Shown: positions 23,889-35,444, numbered from the stretch's first letter. The stretch is 64,000 nucleotides of DNA from Macrocystis pyrifera (GCA_031763025.1 JASSKH010000038.1:2769001-2833000); one strand, 5' to 3'. Made by a program: numbers and translations. The notes: generated by a model not told the origin, from the letters alone.

Positions 23889-23997
23889 TATGACGGGGGA
23901 CCACAGTAAACAGGACCAATTATTGTTAGTAAAAATACCTAAATATATAGGTTTTTATGTATGCCATAGGTCCTGTTAACTATAGACCCCCATAATA
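23889..23997. mobile_element. Palindromic MITE, copy 4
   Basis: Ends TATGACGGGGGACC and CCCCCATAATA with inner AACAGGACC/GGTCCTGTT arms. It lies between the two copies of the 22790/24050 repeat. Confidence 0.82.
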
Positions 23998-24049
23998 GTC
24001 AACAGCAGTGGCAGCCGGGGTGGCGTGGGCCTGGCCGTGATGGTTTTAA

Positions 24050-24260
24050 TAGAGGCCAAACGGCACTGCACCTACCCTTACTTTGCTCCGTATTTAAACG
24101 CCCTCTCCGTACTTCATTAAGCATTCAAACGCCAGCAACGCTACCGTCGTCTACGAGAGATTCAAGGGCGAAGGTGACTATGTCCTACAGGTACCACCCA
24201 CTTTCTATACCTGATAACACGTACCGCATCTACCCTGAATATTTTTGTACTGTTCTTTCA
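24050..24260 (+). repeat. Second copy of the 22790 repeat
   Basis: See 22790-23010; the copies lie in the same orientation about 1.26 kb apart, with a MITE between them. Confidence 0.6.
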
Positions 24261-24664
24261 TATTGGATAAGAGGATCTGGGACCATTCATAATATGTCCA
24301 CAAACAATCTCGAAGAAGAAAAACAAACTAAAACAAACAGCAAACAAACAAATAGAAGAAAAACACAACCAGCGTCTATGCGCTACAATTTGTTATCATA
24401 GATGCTATATTATACATCCTTGATAATGTAGTCTCCAACCGTGTAACTTGACGACGAAAAATGTTTACGAGATAATGCCATTTCTCACGAACGTTTCAAT
24501 ATCTTGACTCCGACCCTTTTTTTTCCTCATTCATCTCGTGTATTGACTGAATCTGATAATCCTGCAATGAAGGCAAGTTTAGACAGACACAATAATACTT
24601 ACTCAACGAATTTGTGTACCTTATATGTTATCCTGTGAAGTAGCTTATCTGATATTTATAGAAC

Positions 24665-24900
24665 AAATGCACATACACATGATATACGTACACACTCTCT
24701 CACAACGCATGCATACACTTTAAGATGCATACACTCTCACTGACATGCACATGCATATATGCCCACTCACGCATACATATACACTAACATATACACACCT
24801 GCACACATACACTCATAGATATACACATATATACGCTCACATATTATATACAACATACATGTTAACACACTCAAACACATACCAGGTATACTTTCACATA
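24665..24900 (+). repeat. CA/TA-rich cryptic simple repeat
   Basis: An ACATACAC/ATACAC-rich stretch with no fixed unit. The frame it opens (His/Tyr/Thr-rich) is a composition artefact. Confidence 0.65.
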
Positions 24901-25300
24901 CCTGGTGTAATACATTTAAATTTAAACCCACACACCTATAGGAGCGTCTCCAATTTTAATCAACAGGCACCATTTGGTAATTTGTCTATTATAGCCATTT
25001 GTCCCCACGGGTTTGGTTCGGGCGAGCCTTTCTGATGCTAGAATGTCGGAACCCTGTTATCAGTAAGTGATGTTGTAACTGTATATCAGATATCTTGTAC
25101 CAGTGATACATACCCAGTACTAGAGATTGTTACTATGGTGTAGCCTCAGCCAACTAAACAAGTCATTAACTCAACCTGATTTGTGCAGAAAATAACATGA
25201 TAGGTCCTCTTTCAACTACAAACTTCAACTTGTCTGAACGAATGACGGTGTGTTATGATACTAATGGACACGAAAGAAACGGAAAAAAAAAAAACGATAA
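24900..25300. other. Left flank of the gypsy element, no LTR found
   Basis: Unique-looking sequence with A-rich runs at 25277-25340. No second LTR matching 31810-32430 is visible here, so the retrotransposon lacks its expected 3' LTR at this side. Confidence 0.4.
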
Positions 25301-25360
25301 ACGACGTATGAAAAAACCCAACAAAAAAAACAAAAAAACTGAATTTGCAATGACCGAAAA

Positions 25361-25981
25361 TTAAACAAGAAAAACAAGAAAAACGAGTAACTCAAGAAAT
25401 AACACGTCATTTTGACTCAAGTGATCCATCGAACATGTTTCAACCTTGATCTTGTGACGTGCCAAAAGTGCCCTCCTTGTCTTTAAAGGCAGCTTGAGAC
25501 CTTCCAGCTGCATGATAACAAACGATGGAGAGCTTGAGTGAAGTGTAGATGTTGGTTGCCACGAACGTTCTGCTTCCGACAATATATTTCAGTTGACAAA
25601 CTTCATAGTTATCGTTAGTCGATCTCCACAAGCCTATTATTCCTTCCCTTTCGAACTCGCCCTGATTAACAAGATATTGAAAAGTTTCTTTGATGTCTGC
25701 CGTTAACCCCAGAGAAGAGTCTTGGTAGAACTTCATACGTGCCACATGCGCTGTTGATATTGTTGATATATTACCGTCCATGATGTTCTGAACCTGATAG
25801 ACATGTTGCCTGGAAGCTTTAGTAACCCTCCAAGGACCTTACCATGTAGACATAAGCTTCTCGGGAACTTCCCTCCTTGCTTCACCTTCGCCACTAACAC
25901 AAAATCTTCCGCAGCAAAATTCGGCAAAGTTCCTTTGCTGGCTCTACGCCTGCTCGCTTCACGCCTCTGTAGCTGCCACAA
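25361..25981 (-). pseudogene. Integrase C-terminal and chromo-like tail
   Basis: The minus strand reads AAEDFVLVAKVKQGGK, then (frame shifted) VYQVQNIMDGNISTISTAHVARMKFY, a region of about 40 residues, then EVCQLKYIVGSRTF and SWQPTSTLHSSSPSFVIMQL. This pattern of SH3-like fold plus chromo-like domain is typical of chromovirus-type gypsy elements and is thought to steer integration to chromatin. At least two frameshifts separate the parts. Confidence 0.7.
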
Positions 25982-26030
25982 TGTGTTTATGCATAGTATC
26001 GGCGCCAGCTGTCAGGTCAGTAACCATCAA

Positions 26031-26889
26031 TTAGATATCTTTGTCAGAGATTTGAACAACATCTGCAACGTCAACATGGTCGCGCATAAATATGCTAACA
26101 TTGACGTGAGTTCCCTCCCAAGAAAAACTTTGTACGGCGGACATACATAATCGCTGTCTGTGTGATGAGTTTAAAGCCCATTGCAACATGAGTCCAAACT
26201 TCTCCCACTCAATAACGCTTTCAGTATAAGTTGAACTGCTTTCATCATCAACTCTACGATACCATTCGTCCATGGAGAATTAGCTCAAGAAAACTGATGA
26301 TTAACTCGGGAACCATTAGCTAGCTTACGCAGAAGCTGGTTCTTGAAGTCAGGCGGTGTCACTAACGAAGACAGATGGGACCCCAAGCGTTGTGCGCCAG
26401 CGTTGCAGAGATTCTGTGGCATGGGTTGCGTTAGCCACAGCAGACGTTCCCAGCAGAACGAAACCTGTGATATCTTCTTTCATTGCAATAATATATTTCG
26501 TAGTTTCGCATTCTACCGTTGACATATTGTCTTTCACGACCTCGCAAGCTTCAACAGAGCTTCCGATATATAGTAGTCAAAATGTAGGCATCCACCTATT
26601 TCGGTTCCATGAGTTGTTTCGCTCAAAGGTTGTGGAATTTTGCCCCCTCCTCTTGGGTCAACGCAGTTGAGACAGCTTCCATTGTCGACCACAAACAAAC
26701 TGGTCTCAATCTCTCCAAAGTGGCTTCACGACCACGATGATCGGCCTCTACGAAATGGACTGACACCAGTAAGCGAAGTTTCAGTTCATTCGCTTTTTCT
26801 GGAACCAAGTTGTCTCCGTCTTCCATAATATACCCATTCGCACTCCGATTCACTGACTTTCCATTGTTTAACACGAAGTTTGATGGCAT
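26031..26889 (-). pseudogene. Integrase: zinc-binding and DDE core, broken
   Basis: The H2C2-like N-terminal part reads SVHFVEADHRGREATLERL then VCLWSTM. The catalytic core follows: YIIAMKEDITGFVLL (first acidic residue), FVSDTASHFKN (second), and in another frame NGIVELMMKAVQLI (glutamate). It continues into SDYVCPPYKVFLGRELT. The enzyme would insert the element's cDNA. Several frame changes and a stop break it. Confidence 0.75.
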
Positions 26890-27299
26890 ATCTCCAGTAT
26901 CTTCATATTGCCTACAACATGCTGCTGTTGAATATCGCTAATTTCTTCAACCGAAGGAAGGCAGTGATTGTTGCTGTCAGTATGCGAACCCTCCAGGGTA
27001 GGGATTTCTGGAAGAGAGGCAAATATCGTCAACACGCTCCGAACAGTGGGAACAGTAACCCACCTGAGTCATAAATCACCTCACACGTTCGCTAAACCAG
27101 TAATATGCTGAATCGTGCATGGGTATTGGGAATGTCGACCAATTTAACAATCGCTGGCTTGTGGCTTTGCTCAACTTTATTGTTACCGTCAACGGGTCTG
27201 TGGTCGTCAGAGGACATCCAGGGGACATCCCGGGTTTCCTATGGAGACAAGGATCTTGGGGTATGACGGATGTTGCGTCCTTATTGCTGGAAAACATTG

Positions 27300-28085
27300 C
27301 CCACAGCAGTCAGTCACTCTGTTCATTTTCCTTTTCTTCTCGGTAATAGTTCACATCTCTTACTTCGCGTCGACCAGGGTGGCTGACTTACTCGAGTGGT
27401 ACAGCTATATGCTGGCCTCGAGCTGAGCTTGTTCATCCGAGAGATACCATAATACTGCACTATTCGAGGGTAGGCTCGTCGTCGCAGGGGAAATGTCGCG
27501 TTTGAGGGTTGGGTGTGGGTATTATGTTTCGGTCAGGTATCGGTCGTGAGGTTATTTCGATAATCTTGGGTACATATCTACAGTACGAGTCTTCGGTTCT
27601 TCGGATATATTCTTCGGGTCTTCTTCGGGTTTTGGGTCTGTCATCGGGCTATCTTCGCTCAGGTGTTACAAGACTTTCAGGTGGAAGTCTACGCTTCAGG
27701 TAAAGCTAGCTTTGCTGGCTGCTATCTAAACTATCTACAAAACAAGTGCTGCTTGAAAGATATGATTAAAGATTATCAAAGGTAAAATTTAAGATTACAT
27801 ACCGGTATATATCTTCAAAGATACTGGTGGGAGAAAAATTGTCGACAGGATCTTCTTCCGGGGTGAGAGGTGAGAGGCGAGGCCAACTATAAATACCTTA
27901 GCTTCGAAGCTCTATAAGCATGGCAGAAACGTGTATCAACTCTGGTGCGCGTAAGGTTCGTATAGGCAGCGAGAGTGCTAGTAGTTCTATTGCAGACATC
28001 GAGGATGCGCGTCTTGGTGCAGAATATCCCAGGCTAGGAACTTCTGGTGATTGTGTGAGGATTCCCCGTGAAGCCCATCGAGTAC
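27300..28085 (+). mobile_element. Inverted LTR plus gag-start fragment inside the gypsy element
   Basis: The fragment comprises an LTR copy (about 27300-27919) and the first 55 or so codons of gag (ATG at 27920, MAETCINSGARKVRIGS) in plus orientation, opposite to the host element. It matches 31610-32430 inverted. It sits between the RNase H fragment (ending 28085) and the pol continuation at 27297 (TIKLSKATSQRLLNW). Confidence 0.8.
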
Positions 28086-28296
28086 GGAAAATATATATTA
28101 ACTTTCTGTAATCCGTGCAAATCACCGCTCCACTCCAAAGCAACCATTCAGCTCTCCTATACACCTCAACAATGGCTGATGCTTCTTGTTCAGTATACCT
28201 GGTTGGCCAGCGGAGTTGTGATCCTCGAAACCATCCGCTGAGGAATGCTAATGGCTCATGGTGCATCGTCGCAGGATCCCTATAGTGAAAATACAA
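28085..28296 (-). pseudogene. RNase H domain, truncated by an inverted insertion
   Basis: The frame reads HEPLAFLSGWFRGSQLRW, then TEQEASAIVEVYRRAEWLLW and TDYRKLIYIF, the conserved RNase H core that follows RT in Ty3/gypsy elements. Just after YIF the reading passes into the antisense of a gag start (RTRWASRGIL...), so the domain ends abruptly at about 28085. Confidence 0.8.
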
Positions 28297-28569
28297 CTAA
28301 CTCTTCGTTAGGCACTTGCGTAAGTATCCCACCCCAGTGAAGATCTGATACATCGGTGAAGACCATTATGGAACAATTTTCCTGTGGCTGTGCCAGTGTG
28401 ACACACTCCTACATAAGAAGTATTCGCTTTTTTTCCATGCATTTTCACATGTGTCCTCCCACCTTGCCTTTGAAATCGCCTTGGATGAAGTAGCTCGCTT
28501 GTTCCGGTGGGTTACACCTCGAGGTAAAGATTCCTGCAATCTCGTAGAGGAGGTAATACTTCAGCTAAC

Positions 28570-29688
28570 AACGGTTAATGAAGACGAAGGCAGTTCGTTG
28601 CTCCCAGGAAACGTTGAAGTTCAAGGCCGGTCTCAGAACGTTTAGCAAGCCTTCAATGCGAGCATCATCATAGAGGACACCCTCTGCAGAGTATAACTTC
28701 CCACACCACTTCACCTCTGTGGTAAGGAAAACGTTTTTTTCCGCTGAAGCATGCATTCGACGACGTTTAAGTCGTTCCAAAATGAGTGCCAAGTTATTGG
28801 CTAGCTCTAATTTGGTTTTCTCCCACAGTACATCATCAACATAGATTGCGGAGCTTTCTACTATAGAGATCGACCCTAAATTTTCTTAGACTCCTCACTT
28901 GAGGAGCTCCACGCCTTACCCGAAAACTGACTTTAGCAAAAATCAAAATGCATCCCGATGAATAATTCCACGAACCAAGTTTACGAAAACGTCATTTTTC
29001 GAAACGAGATTGGCATTCCGACAATTTTGGGTTCAGGAGCCATTCGTGAAACATTTTAGCGGAAATGTGCTACCTCTATCGTAGAACGCGTCTTGCACAG
29101 ATAGTACCGGCAAGGTCACCTAGCATCCAGTGTATAATTTCTTGAAAGTGAGCACTGGCGTTCCGACATCTTTGTGGCATACGTGTGGGCTTCCACAGCC
29201 CATCGGGAGTAACAAACGTAAAAACGTTTTGACTCGCAACATCTTGCGGGATTTGCCAGAAGCCTTTAAATATATACAAATACATAAAGAAGCGTTATTT
29301 AGCCAAAGAAGTTTCACCGACTCCAGATTGGGTTCTGGAAATAGGCCAGAAATGGTGCTGGCGTTAATGACACTGTAATCAGTTACCAATCGATACTTGA
29401 TCGACGATTTCTGTTGATGCTTGCGACCATCTTTACCTTTTCCAGGATCATATTGTCAGCGATCTTTATTGTTACTTTAATGGAGGTAGACTTGACCACA
29501 GCCATTGCTGGGCTAGCAGATGAGACTCCTAAAGCAGTAATTACGATCCCTAGTTCGGCCAATGTATGGACAAAGTTATTGAGAAATTTAACTTTTTGTG
29601 GAAGAGCTCGTCGAGCACGTGGGTGTGGAGGTAGTGGTCCTGAATTCCTGTCGAACTCCAGCACGCAAGTAGTCAACATTGTCGACAA
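28570..29688 (-). pseudogene. Reverse transcriptase, interrupted
   Basis: Pieces in order on the minus strand: LAELGIVI...SASPAMAVVK (fingers), then VTDYSVINASTISGLFPEPN, LFKGFWQIPQDV, FVTPDGLWKPTRMPQ and HFQEIIHWMLGDLAGTICA, then IYVDDVLWEKTK, which carries the catalytic YVDD at about 28840, then SAEKNVFLTTEVKWCGK. These are the usual blocks of Ty3/gypsy RT. Frames change between blocks. A 231 bp insertion (28856-29086) separates TICA from IYVDD, two parts that should be contiguous. Confidence 0.85.
28856..29086. mobile_element. Small TIR element inserted in the RT gene
   Basis: The insert interrupts RT immediately before the YVDD block. Its ends are imperfect inverted repeats: TTCTACTATAGAGAT at 28856-28870 and, inverted, TTCTACGATAGAGGT at 29086-29072. 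It has no coding capacity. A target-site duplication is not obvious. It is therefore a MITE-like, non-autonomous DNA element that landed after the retrotransposon inserted. Confidence 0.6.
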
Positions 29689-30149
29689 TAATCGCCTTCT
29701 CGACGATATCTAGCGCCTCGGCACCTCAACCTGCCTTTTCAGCTATATTTATCCCAGCTTGAAGTTGAACGATGCGATCTGTAAACTCAACATCGTCCGG
29801 TATCGTAAGCTCCGGCGAACTAGCGGTCAACAGAGAAGCAGGCTCATCATACTCAGATTCAGTTCCATGGGCTGCCTGAAGTGAATCGACACTTTCGGTT
29901 GTGTTCGGCTCAGTCTCTTTGAATTGAATCTACGACGCTGAAGGTATGTTAGAGCTGATACTCGAAAGACAATATTGCCTCGACGTCTACATATAAGTAC
30001 TCGATGATAGTAGAGTGACCAAACCAGAAGATCGCCTGTAACATTACAACCACAAGTTCAATTCCTCCTATTGGTCCAGCAGCAGGCTAACTAGTGTTCA
30101 TAACATCAAGGGCCATGGTGATTCCTAGCACCGGGGCTATAGTTTAGTT

Positions 30150-30330
30150 GGCCATGCCCACGGAGAACTTGGCAGGTCGTACAATAATAATGCCAGGAAT
30201 TTTGAGTTGAAGTTTGTTCAAAACTGCAATGCTGATCACGTTGTACTGGCTCCTTGTATCCAGTATTAAAGGAACAGCAGCAGTAAGACCTGACACGGAT
30301 GTTGCTGTACTCAGTCCTAGTTCTACTATC
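30150..30330 (-). pseudogene. Retropepsin-like aspartic protease remnant
   Basis: On the minus strand, one frame reads VPLILDTRSQYNVIS and then VLNKLQLKIPGIIIV. The hydrophobic-hydrophobic-D-T pattern and the following isoleucine-serine fit the retroviral-type protease active-site loop and its partner strand. The usual glycine after DT/DS is arginine here, so the site would probably be inactive. The region lies between gag and RT, where a protease is expected. Confidence 0.55.
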
Positions 30331-30622
30331 CCATGAGCACCAGACTTGCAAGAAGCTTCTTTTCATATCGCACATACACGTTTAGTGCCCTCACATACTA
30401 TAGATATTCCTGAAGAGAACACTCCGCCTCAGACTTACCCTCCTCTGATACCTCAGGCAGTATAGAAGAAGGAACCACAGTAAGCTGAACTGGAACTTGT
30501 CGGACCGAATGATTCGATCCCCGCCCTCGAGGTTGATATGTAGGTGGGCGATTTGCTGTGGAAGAAGTTGGTATCTTAGACCCTCGAGGTTGGTATGGGC
30601 CACTGCTAGACCCAGAACTCGG

Positions 30623-31192
30623 TTAAGCTGTTGTTGCTGCTACCTCTTGTGGGTGATATGGTTGATCTGGACGAAATCTTAGCACGCGTGTTCTCCCACT
30701 ATTATTAGATGATGTTGGTACACCAGGAGGAGTAGCAGTTCTCGGCATTGGTGAGCTTTCTTGTTCTGGAGTAAGGTTTATATCCACAGCAGCAGCTGAA
30801 GGATGAAGGCTTGGGTACTTGCGCCAGCAATGGTGCTGCACATGTTCATGCTTGTCACAGTACGAGCACTGCTTTGCATAATAGGCATCTGGGTTACGGA
30901 TACCATCGCGTGCCATTAAATTCGTATCGTGTCCTATGGTTGCATTGTGACCACGGTCGACGTTTGCACCTCTCTGGCTGTGATTAGAAGAAAAAACAAT
31001 ACAACTCTGAGAATTTTCAACACGGTCGTCATTTCGTTGCCTGTGGTGACAACGAGCTACAAAGCTAAGCGACTCTTTCACAGATATGGAGTCTATGGCA
31101 CGCTTAGGATACGCACCAGCATGGAGGCATTCCAGCAAATCTTCATCAGATATACAAACTTCAAGACCAATGTATCCTGCTTTCAAGCACAC
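30623..31192 (-). pseudogene. Gag C-terminal region with CCHC zinc knuckle
   Basis: The open frame of 189 codons contains CSYCDKHEHVQHHC near residues 109-122. This is the CX2CX4HX4C nucleocapsid knuckle that binds the element's RNA. It is followed by a basic CWRKYP run and a proline/serine-rich stretch, as is usual between nucleocapsid and protease. It is separated from the upstream gag frame by a frame break, so it is listed as part of a broken gene. Confidence 0.75.
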
Positions 31193-31379
31193 TCGTTGTC
31201 GTCGTCCCGGAATCAGATCTCGGATATTACAGCCACGCCAGTCTTCCAGCTCCCATTGTCATGTAGGAAATCGAAGAACTCACGGATATTTTTTTTTTTC
31301 CGTGCACCTCGCAGCTTAGGGAGATTTTCTTAGTGGGGGACATCCCACTCCTCACAGCAGAGGCAACTATATAATATTA

Positions 31380-31781
31380 TTAGTCGTTTTGCGTGCAATA
31401 TTCCCGTGTGGAAGGGATTTCAACTTCTTTACCAGCCTCACTACGTCTCGTCGACTCTCTGGGGGACGCTTCGATCACATCATGGCTTGGTAACCTGCTC
31501 TTGATTGGAGCTCCCATCGCTTCACTGCGCAAATCTCTACCTTGAGAACCAAGGATTACACAACCTACAGTGCCCTGTCGGTTATTAGCGCTCGACTGGC
31601 GATCAGATGTCGTCCGTATTGGACGAGCTTCACCGGGAATCCCCACACAATCACTAGAATTTTATTGTCTGGGATGTTCTGTATCAAGACGCTCATCATC
31701 GATGTCTGCAACAGAAGTATCGTCACTCTCGCTGCCTATACGAACCCTACGCGCACCAGAGTTGATACACGTTTCTGCCAT
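31380..31781 (-). pseudogene. Gag N-terminal region, interrupted by a stop
   Basis: The frame opens with MAETCINSGARRVRIGSES at 31781, just inside the LTR. It meets an in-frame TAA after about 39 residues, then continues in the same frame to 31380, ending ...STREYCTQND and a stop. The inverted partial copy at 27920 begins with almost the same protein (MAETCINSGARKVRIGSES), which supports this ATG as the real gag start. The protein would be the structural capsid precursor. Confidence 0.6.
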
Positions 31782-31809
31782 GCTTATAGAGCTTCGAAGC
31801 TAAGGTACG

Positions 31810-32430
31810 TATAGTTATCCTCGCTTCTCACCTCTCACCGAAAAGATTCTGTCGACAGTCAATATCGAATGATTATATTGGCTCTACCCAGGAAGATATA
31901 TAGTCGATAAATTTTGTACTCACAGCGTATCCCGAAGCGTATCTTTCAAGCCCCATCTTAGGCTTAGGGTATGTTTGATGGATATGGTTTGTAGCAGCCA
32001 GCAAAGCTAGCTCCACCTGAAGCGTAGAGCTCCACTCGAAAAACGTGAACACTACCAGAGCGAAGATGCCCAACCCGATGGAAGATCCAAAATCCGAAGA
32101 GGACCCCAAGAATATATCCGGAAAGACCCGAAGACTTGCACTGTAAATATATACCCAAGATAACCAAAATACTCTCACGACCGTTACTTGACCGAAAGAT
32201 ACCCACACCCAACCCTCAAATGCGAACTTTCCGGTGCGACGACAGGCTTACCGTCGAATACTGCAGTATAATGATACGCTCCGGATGACTTAGCTCAAAC
32301 TCAAGGCCAGCATTTTGATGGAATGTACCACTCGAGCGAGTCCATCACCCTGGTCAACGCGAAGTAAGACATGGGAATTATTACCGAGAAGAAAGGAAAG
32401 ACTGCCATGTGCGATGTCTCAGCACAAGAG
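31810..32430 (-). mobile_element. 5' LTR of the gypsy element
   Basis: This stretch matches 27300-27919 in inverted orientation over nearly its whole length. It includes the shared block around the motif TTGAGGGTTGGGTGTGGGTA and the leader just before the gag ATG. The two copies differ at many sites, so they are old or come from different family members. Exact TG/CA ends could not be fixed; the right-hand 130 bp could be LTR or flank. Confidence 0.65.
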
Positions 32431-32668
32431 GCAGTTTCGTTTTACACCCTACACAATCCTCATACACTTGAAACCCAGGGAAATATTCCAGATATCCCCT
32501 GTAGACCACATCCGTTATATCATAATCCTTTCCATCTATGATACCCAGGGATAAGTCCGGGATGTCCCCTGATGACAGTACTGAGGATTTTTTATACGAG
32601 GCAAGTGAGTAAAATGTATTGGATTAATTTGAGTGTTTTTTTTCATTCAATTTCAATTCTTTTCGCCG

Positions 32669-32816
32669 AATATAAAAAAGCGGGGAGAGGGTGTGGGCAC
32701 ACGATATTGATAAACATGTCCGATCAGCTGCAAGAGCGAGGGAATATAAAAAAGCGGGGGGAGGGGGTGGGCACACGATATTGATAAACATGTCCGATCA
32801 GCTGCAAGAGCGAGGG
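32669..32816 (+). repeat. Tandem duplication, 74 bp unit
   Basis: Two nearly identical units start at 32669 and 32743, each reading AATATAAAAAAGCGGGG, a G-rich run, GGGCACACGATATTGATAAA and CTGCAAGAGCGAGGG. Their near identity suggests a recent event. Confidence 0.88.
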
Positions 32817-32879
32817 TTTCGTGGAATCTCTCATATTTTGAAATTGTGTGCCATTAGATCGTGCGTGATATGAATTGTA

Positions 32880-33745
32880 TCTGTTGATTAAATAGATAGC
32901 CTTGATGCCCACTTGACGTATTAGAAATGGAAATGAGGTTTGGTACACACTTTTCTTTCGTAAATATAAAATATTTTGTGGCTTGGTCGCTGGATTTGCT
33001 ACATACACGGTTTGTCCTCGTGATACAGGTTTGTATCGTGCAACACCGAAATCGATCCTTCTAAGCACTCCTCTTTGCCAGAACCTGCACGACGAAGCCG
33101 ACGGTACATTGATCCGGACACAAAGAGGCGTATTCAGCGACGAGGACCACACACAACTATCTACTCTACAGACGACGGCAAAGCATACACCAGTCGAACG
33201 ATACGACGAAATACCACCCTGCGTCGTCATTGGTCTCCGCCTTCACAAGTATCTCTTCACCTATTATTGTTACGGCCTCTGAAAGCCTCAATTCAGCACA
33301 ACGGCGTTGCTATCTCTTTTTTGCACATAAATTCGTACCTCCTGTACAGCTGACAAACGCGTACACGAACGCATTCCTACGACAGGAAACTTCGATATTT
33401 ACAGATCAGTACAAAGGGACGACGATGCAACACTTATCGCCGTCTTTACACCCACCCAGACGAGAGCCTAAAACATACAGCAGCTCACAAATGGGTACTA
33501 CACGAGTGCATAGATACGACAAGAAACTCTTGCATATCTTGACGAATGCGCACTACACGAATGCATGGATATGACAAGAAACTCTTGGATATCTTTTAGT
33601 TCAGAGCGACGACGGCGCCACACATATCGCTCGTCCGTACACCCACCGCAGACGACAGCCAAACACCAGTCTACGTCAATGACCTATCAGTGATTGATGC
33701 TACGAAGGCTACGCCTGCTTCCAGCAAGCACATCTCTATCGCCTT
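32880..33745 (+). repeat. 0.87 kb dispersed repeat, direct partner of 20385-21080
   Basis: The same blocks as the partner occur in the same order, with an added tandem duplication of about 63 bp near 33500-33600 (ATGACAAGAAACTCTTG... twice). Confidence 0.72.
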
Positions 33746-33746
33746 C

Positions 33747-33862
33747 TATTTACGGCAGTCTATATTAAATAGGACTAGCGATACACACAAACACCTACCA
33801 GGGTATGTGTTTTGTTTTTTTTTACGAATAGTTGGTCCTATTTACTATTGTACCCCGTAATA
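33747..33862. mobile_element. Palindromic MITE, copy 5
   Basis: The left end is degenerate (TATTTACGGC) and the right end is CCCCGTAATA. The inner AATAGGAC/GGTCCTATTT arms and the AT-rich centre match the other copies. Confidence 0.65.
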
Positions 33863-33865
33863 GGA

Positions 33866-34640
33866 CATGTCATAGAACTACTTATAGATCTCACTCTCTG
33901 AGCGTGCTCTGTTGGTACATCTCTGGCCTCTCAGAGCTCCCACACCTGGGAATCGCCTCATTTATTACTTGCCGGACCTTTCCAGCGGGTCTTTATTTTC
34001 TCTATTTCTCTTTGCACTTTCAGTCCTTCTTTCCTTTTTTCTTCTTTAGTTCCGCGGGCAAGCCCAGCACCGTCGCGGATGTGCTGACGGGTAGAGGGGG
34101 GGTTGCCAGGAGCGCGGTCCACGTTTTCGTGGTTGGGCGTCGCGTGTGCCTCGAGATACGAGGGAAGCACGAATGGCCTCTGTCTGGGCTCCTGGTGTGT
34201 GGTTTCGGATATAATATATACGAGCATATAAGGGCCGTTTTTATAAGCAAAATAAACTCAATCGGAGCTTATTTTTGCGACCAATCTGAAATTCACCGAG
34301 GGGCTACGCAGTCTGAGCACCAACATTGTTGAGCTGGCGAACGAGGTCGACGGCGAGCACCGGTCTTCACGCGAGGCGGCAACGGGGCGCACTGTGAAGG
34401 AGAGGGAGGAAAGCTTTACTCGGACTGAATCGGTCGCGAGATGGTCGCGAGAGGGGCGGGCGACGTACGAGGGTGATAGAGAAGTTCTTCTGTTTGATTT
34501 TTTTATCTTTTTGTTTTTGACCGGTGTAAGGTGTTCCAATCAGGCAGGAAATTATTACACAAGAGGGGACTGAGATTTTTTTTATTTCCGAAATTTTCGG
34601 TTTCATTTTCATTGTTTTTGCGGTGCTGCTGTGACGTGCT
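33866..34640 (-). repeat. 0.8 kb dispersed repeat, inverted copy of 46865-47715 and 50480-51050
   Basis: Shared blocks on the minus strand include TTTCTGCCTGATTGGAACAC, CTCGCGACCATCTCGC, GCGTGAAGACCGGTGCTCGCC and the end GAGAGGCCAGAGATGTACCAA. All three copies carry overlapping short frames of biased composition and no domain. Confidence 0.75.
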
Positions 34641-34739
34641 ATGCTTTATCTTTCGTACATACGAGTAGAAACATAGCATAGAGCATATCGAAAGAAGAAA
34701 ATAACTACTTCAGTGTGAAAACATCATACGAAATACGTG

Positions 34740-35430
34740 CTACAGTAGTATATGTTTGAACACCCCACACTTACAGCGTTGACTGCTGCTCAGATTCATT
34801 CTCGGACAACCCAACCATCAGATGATACTTGCATAAGGTATGGGGCCTAACACAGCAGTTGCAGTTTTAACTTCAAACCGCGATCTTGAAACCGCTCGAC
34901 TTCCACCAAATATGCAGTAGTTCTTCGTACGCGTTTGCTGATTGTTCATACCTTATACTATCACTTCGTAAATATGTACGTACGATACATACCAGTATAT
35001 GTTGTTGATTTCCATCCCATTTGATATCTTCGCCCTTTTTCCTCTATCCCTCTATTTATAAACATCGGGGGTCACAGAGCAAACTCTTTATTCCCCTCCC
35101 AGCTGCGGTCTGTGCCTTGGATTTTCTTTTCGAGAAGACTTCGCAGTTGATTACTTGCTTTTTTATTGTATAGGTTGCAGAAATCCCCCTCACTCATCTT
35201 GAGATTCGAGCTCCATGGTCAATGCAAAGAACAGAAGCGATCCACTATTAGTAGACCACGCGGGCCTTTAGATGAAAGGAATAGGCCAAGCATGATTAAA
35301 ACCAACGAAACTCTTTCGGGGCACGACACAGATCGGGTATAAAGATATCGAAGGTCGAACCCTATTAAATCTAATCTTTGCGTTTCTGTGCTGACACTAA
35401 CTTATGTAATCGACAGCAGATTATAATGAT
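34740..35430 (-). repeat. 0.7 kb dispersed repeat, inverted partner of 10800-11530
   Basis: See 10800-11530. The copies keep the same order of blocks on opposite strands. Confidence 0.72.
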
Positions 35431-35444
35431 TCAATCGAATCTTC

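Larger units (their letters stand above)
25300..32430 (-). mobile_element. Decayed Ty3/gypsy LTR retrotransposon with chromo-like tail
   Basis: Domains read right to left on the minus strand: LTR (about 32430-31810), gag with a zinc knuckle, aspartic protease, reverse transcriptase, RNase H, integrase with an N-terminal zinc-binding region, and a chromo-like tail ending near 25361. This protease-RT-RNase H-integrase order defines Ty3/gypsy. The copy is dead as it stands: gag has an early stop, several domains are in different frames, RT carries a TIR-bearing insertion, and RNase H is broken by an inverted LTR-gag fragment. No matching 3' LTR was found left of 25300, so the left end is approximate. 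Confidence 0.85.

Noticed and set aside
24740-25035. His/Tyr/Thr-rich 96-codon frame
   Set aside because: It is produced by a CA/TA-rich simple repeat.
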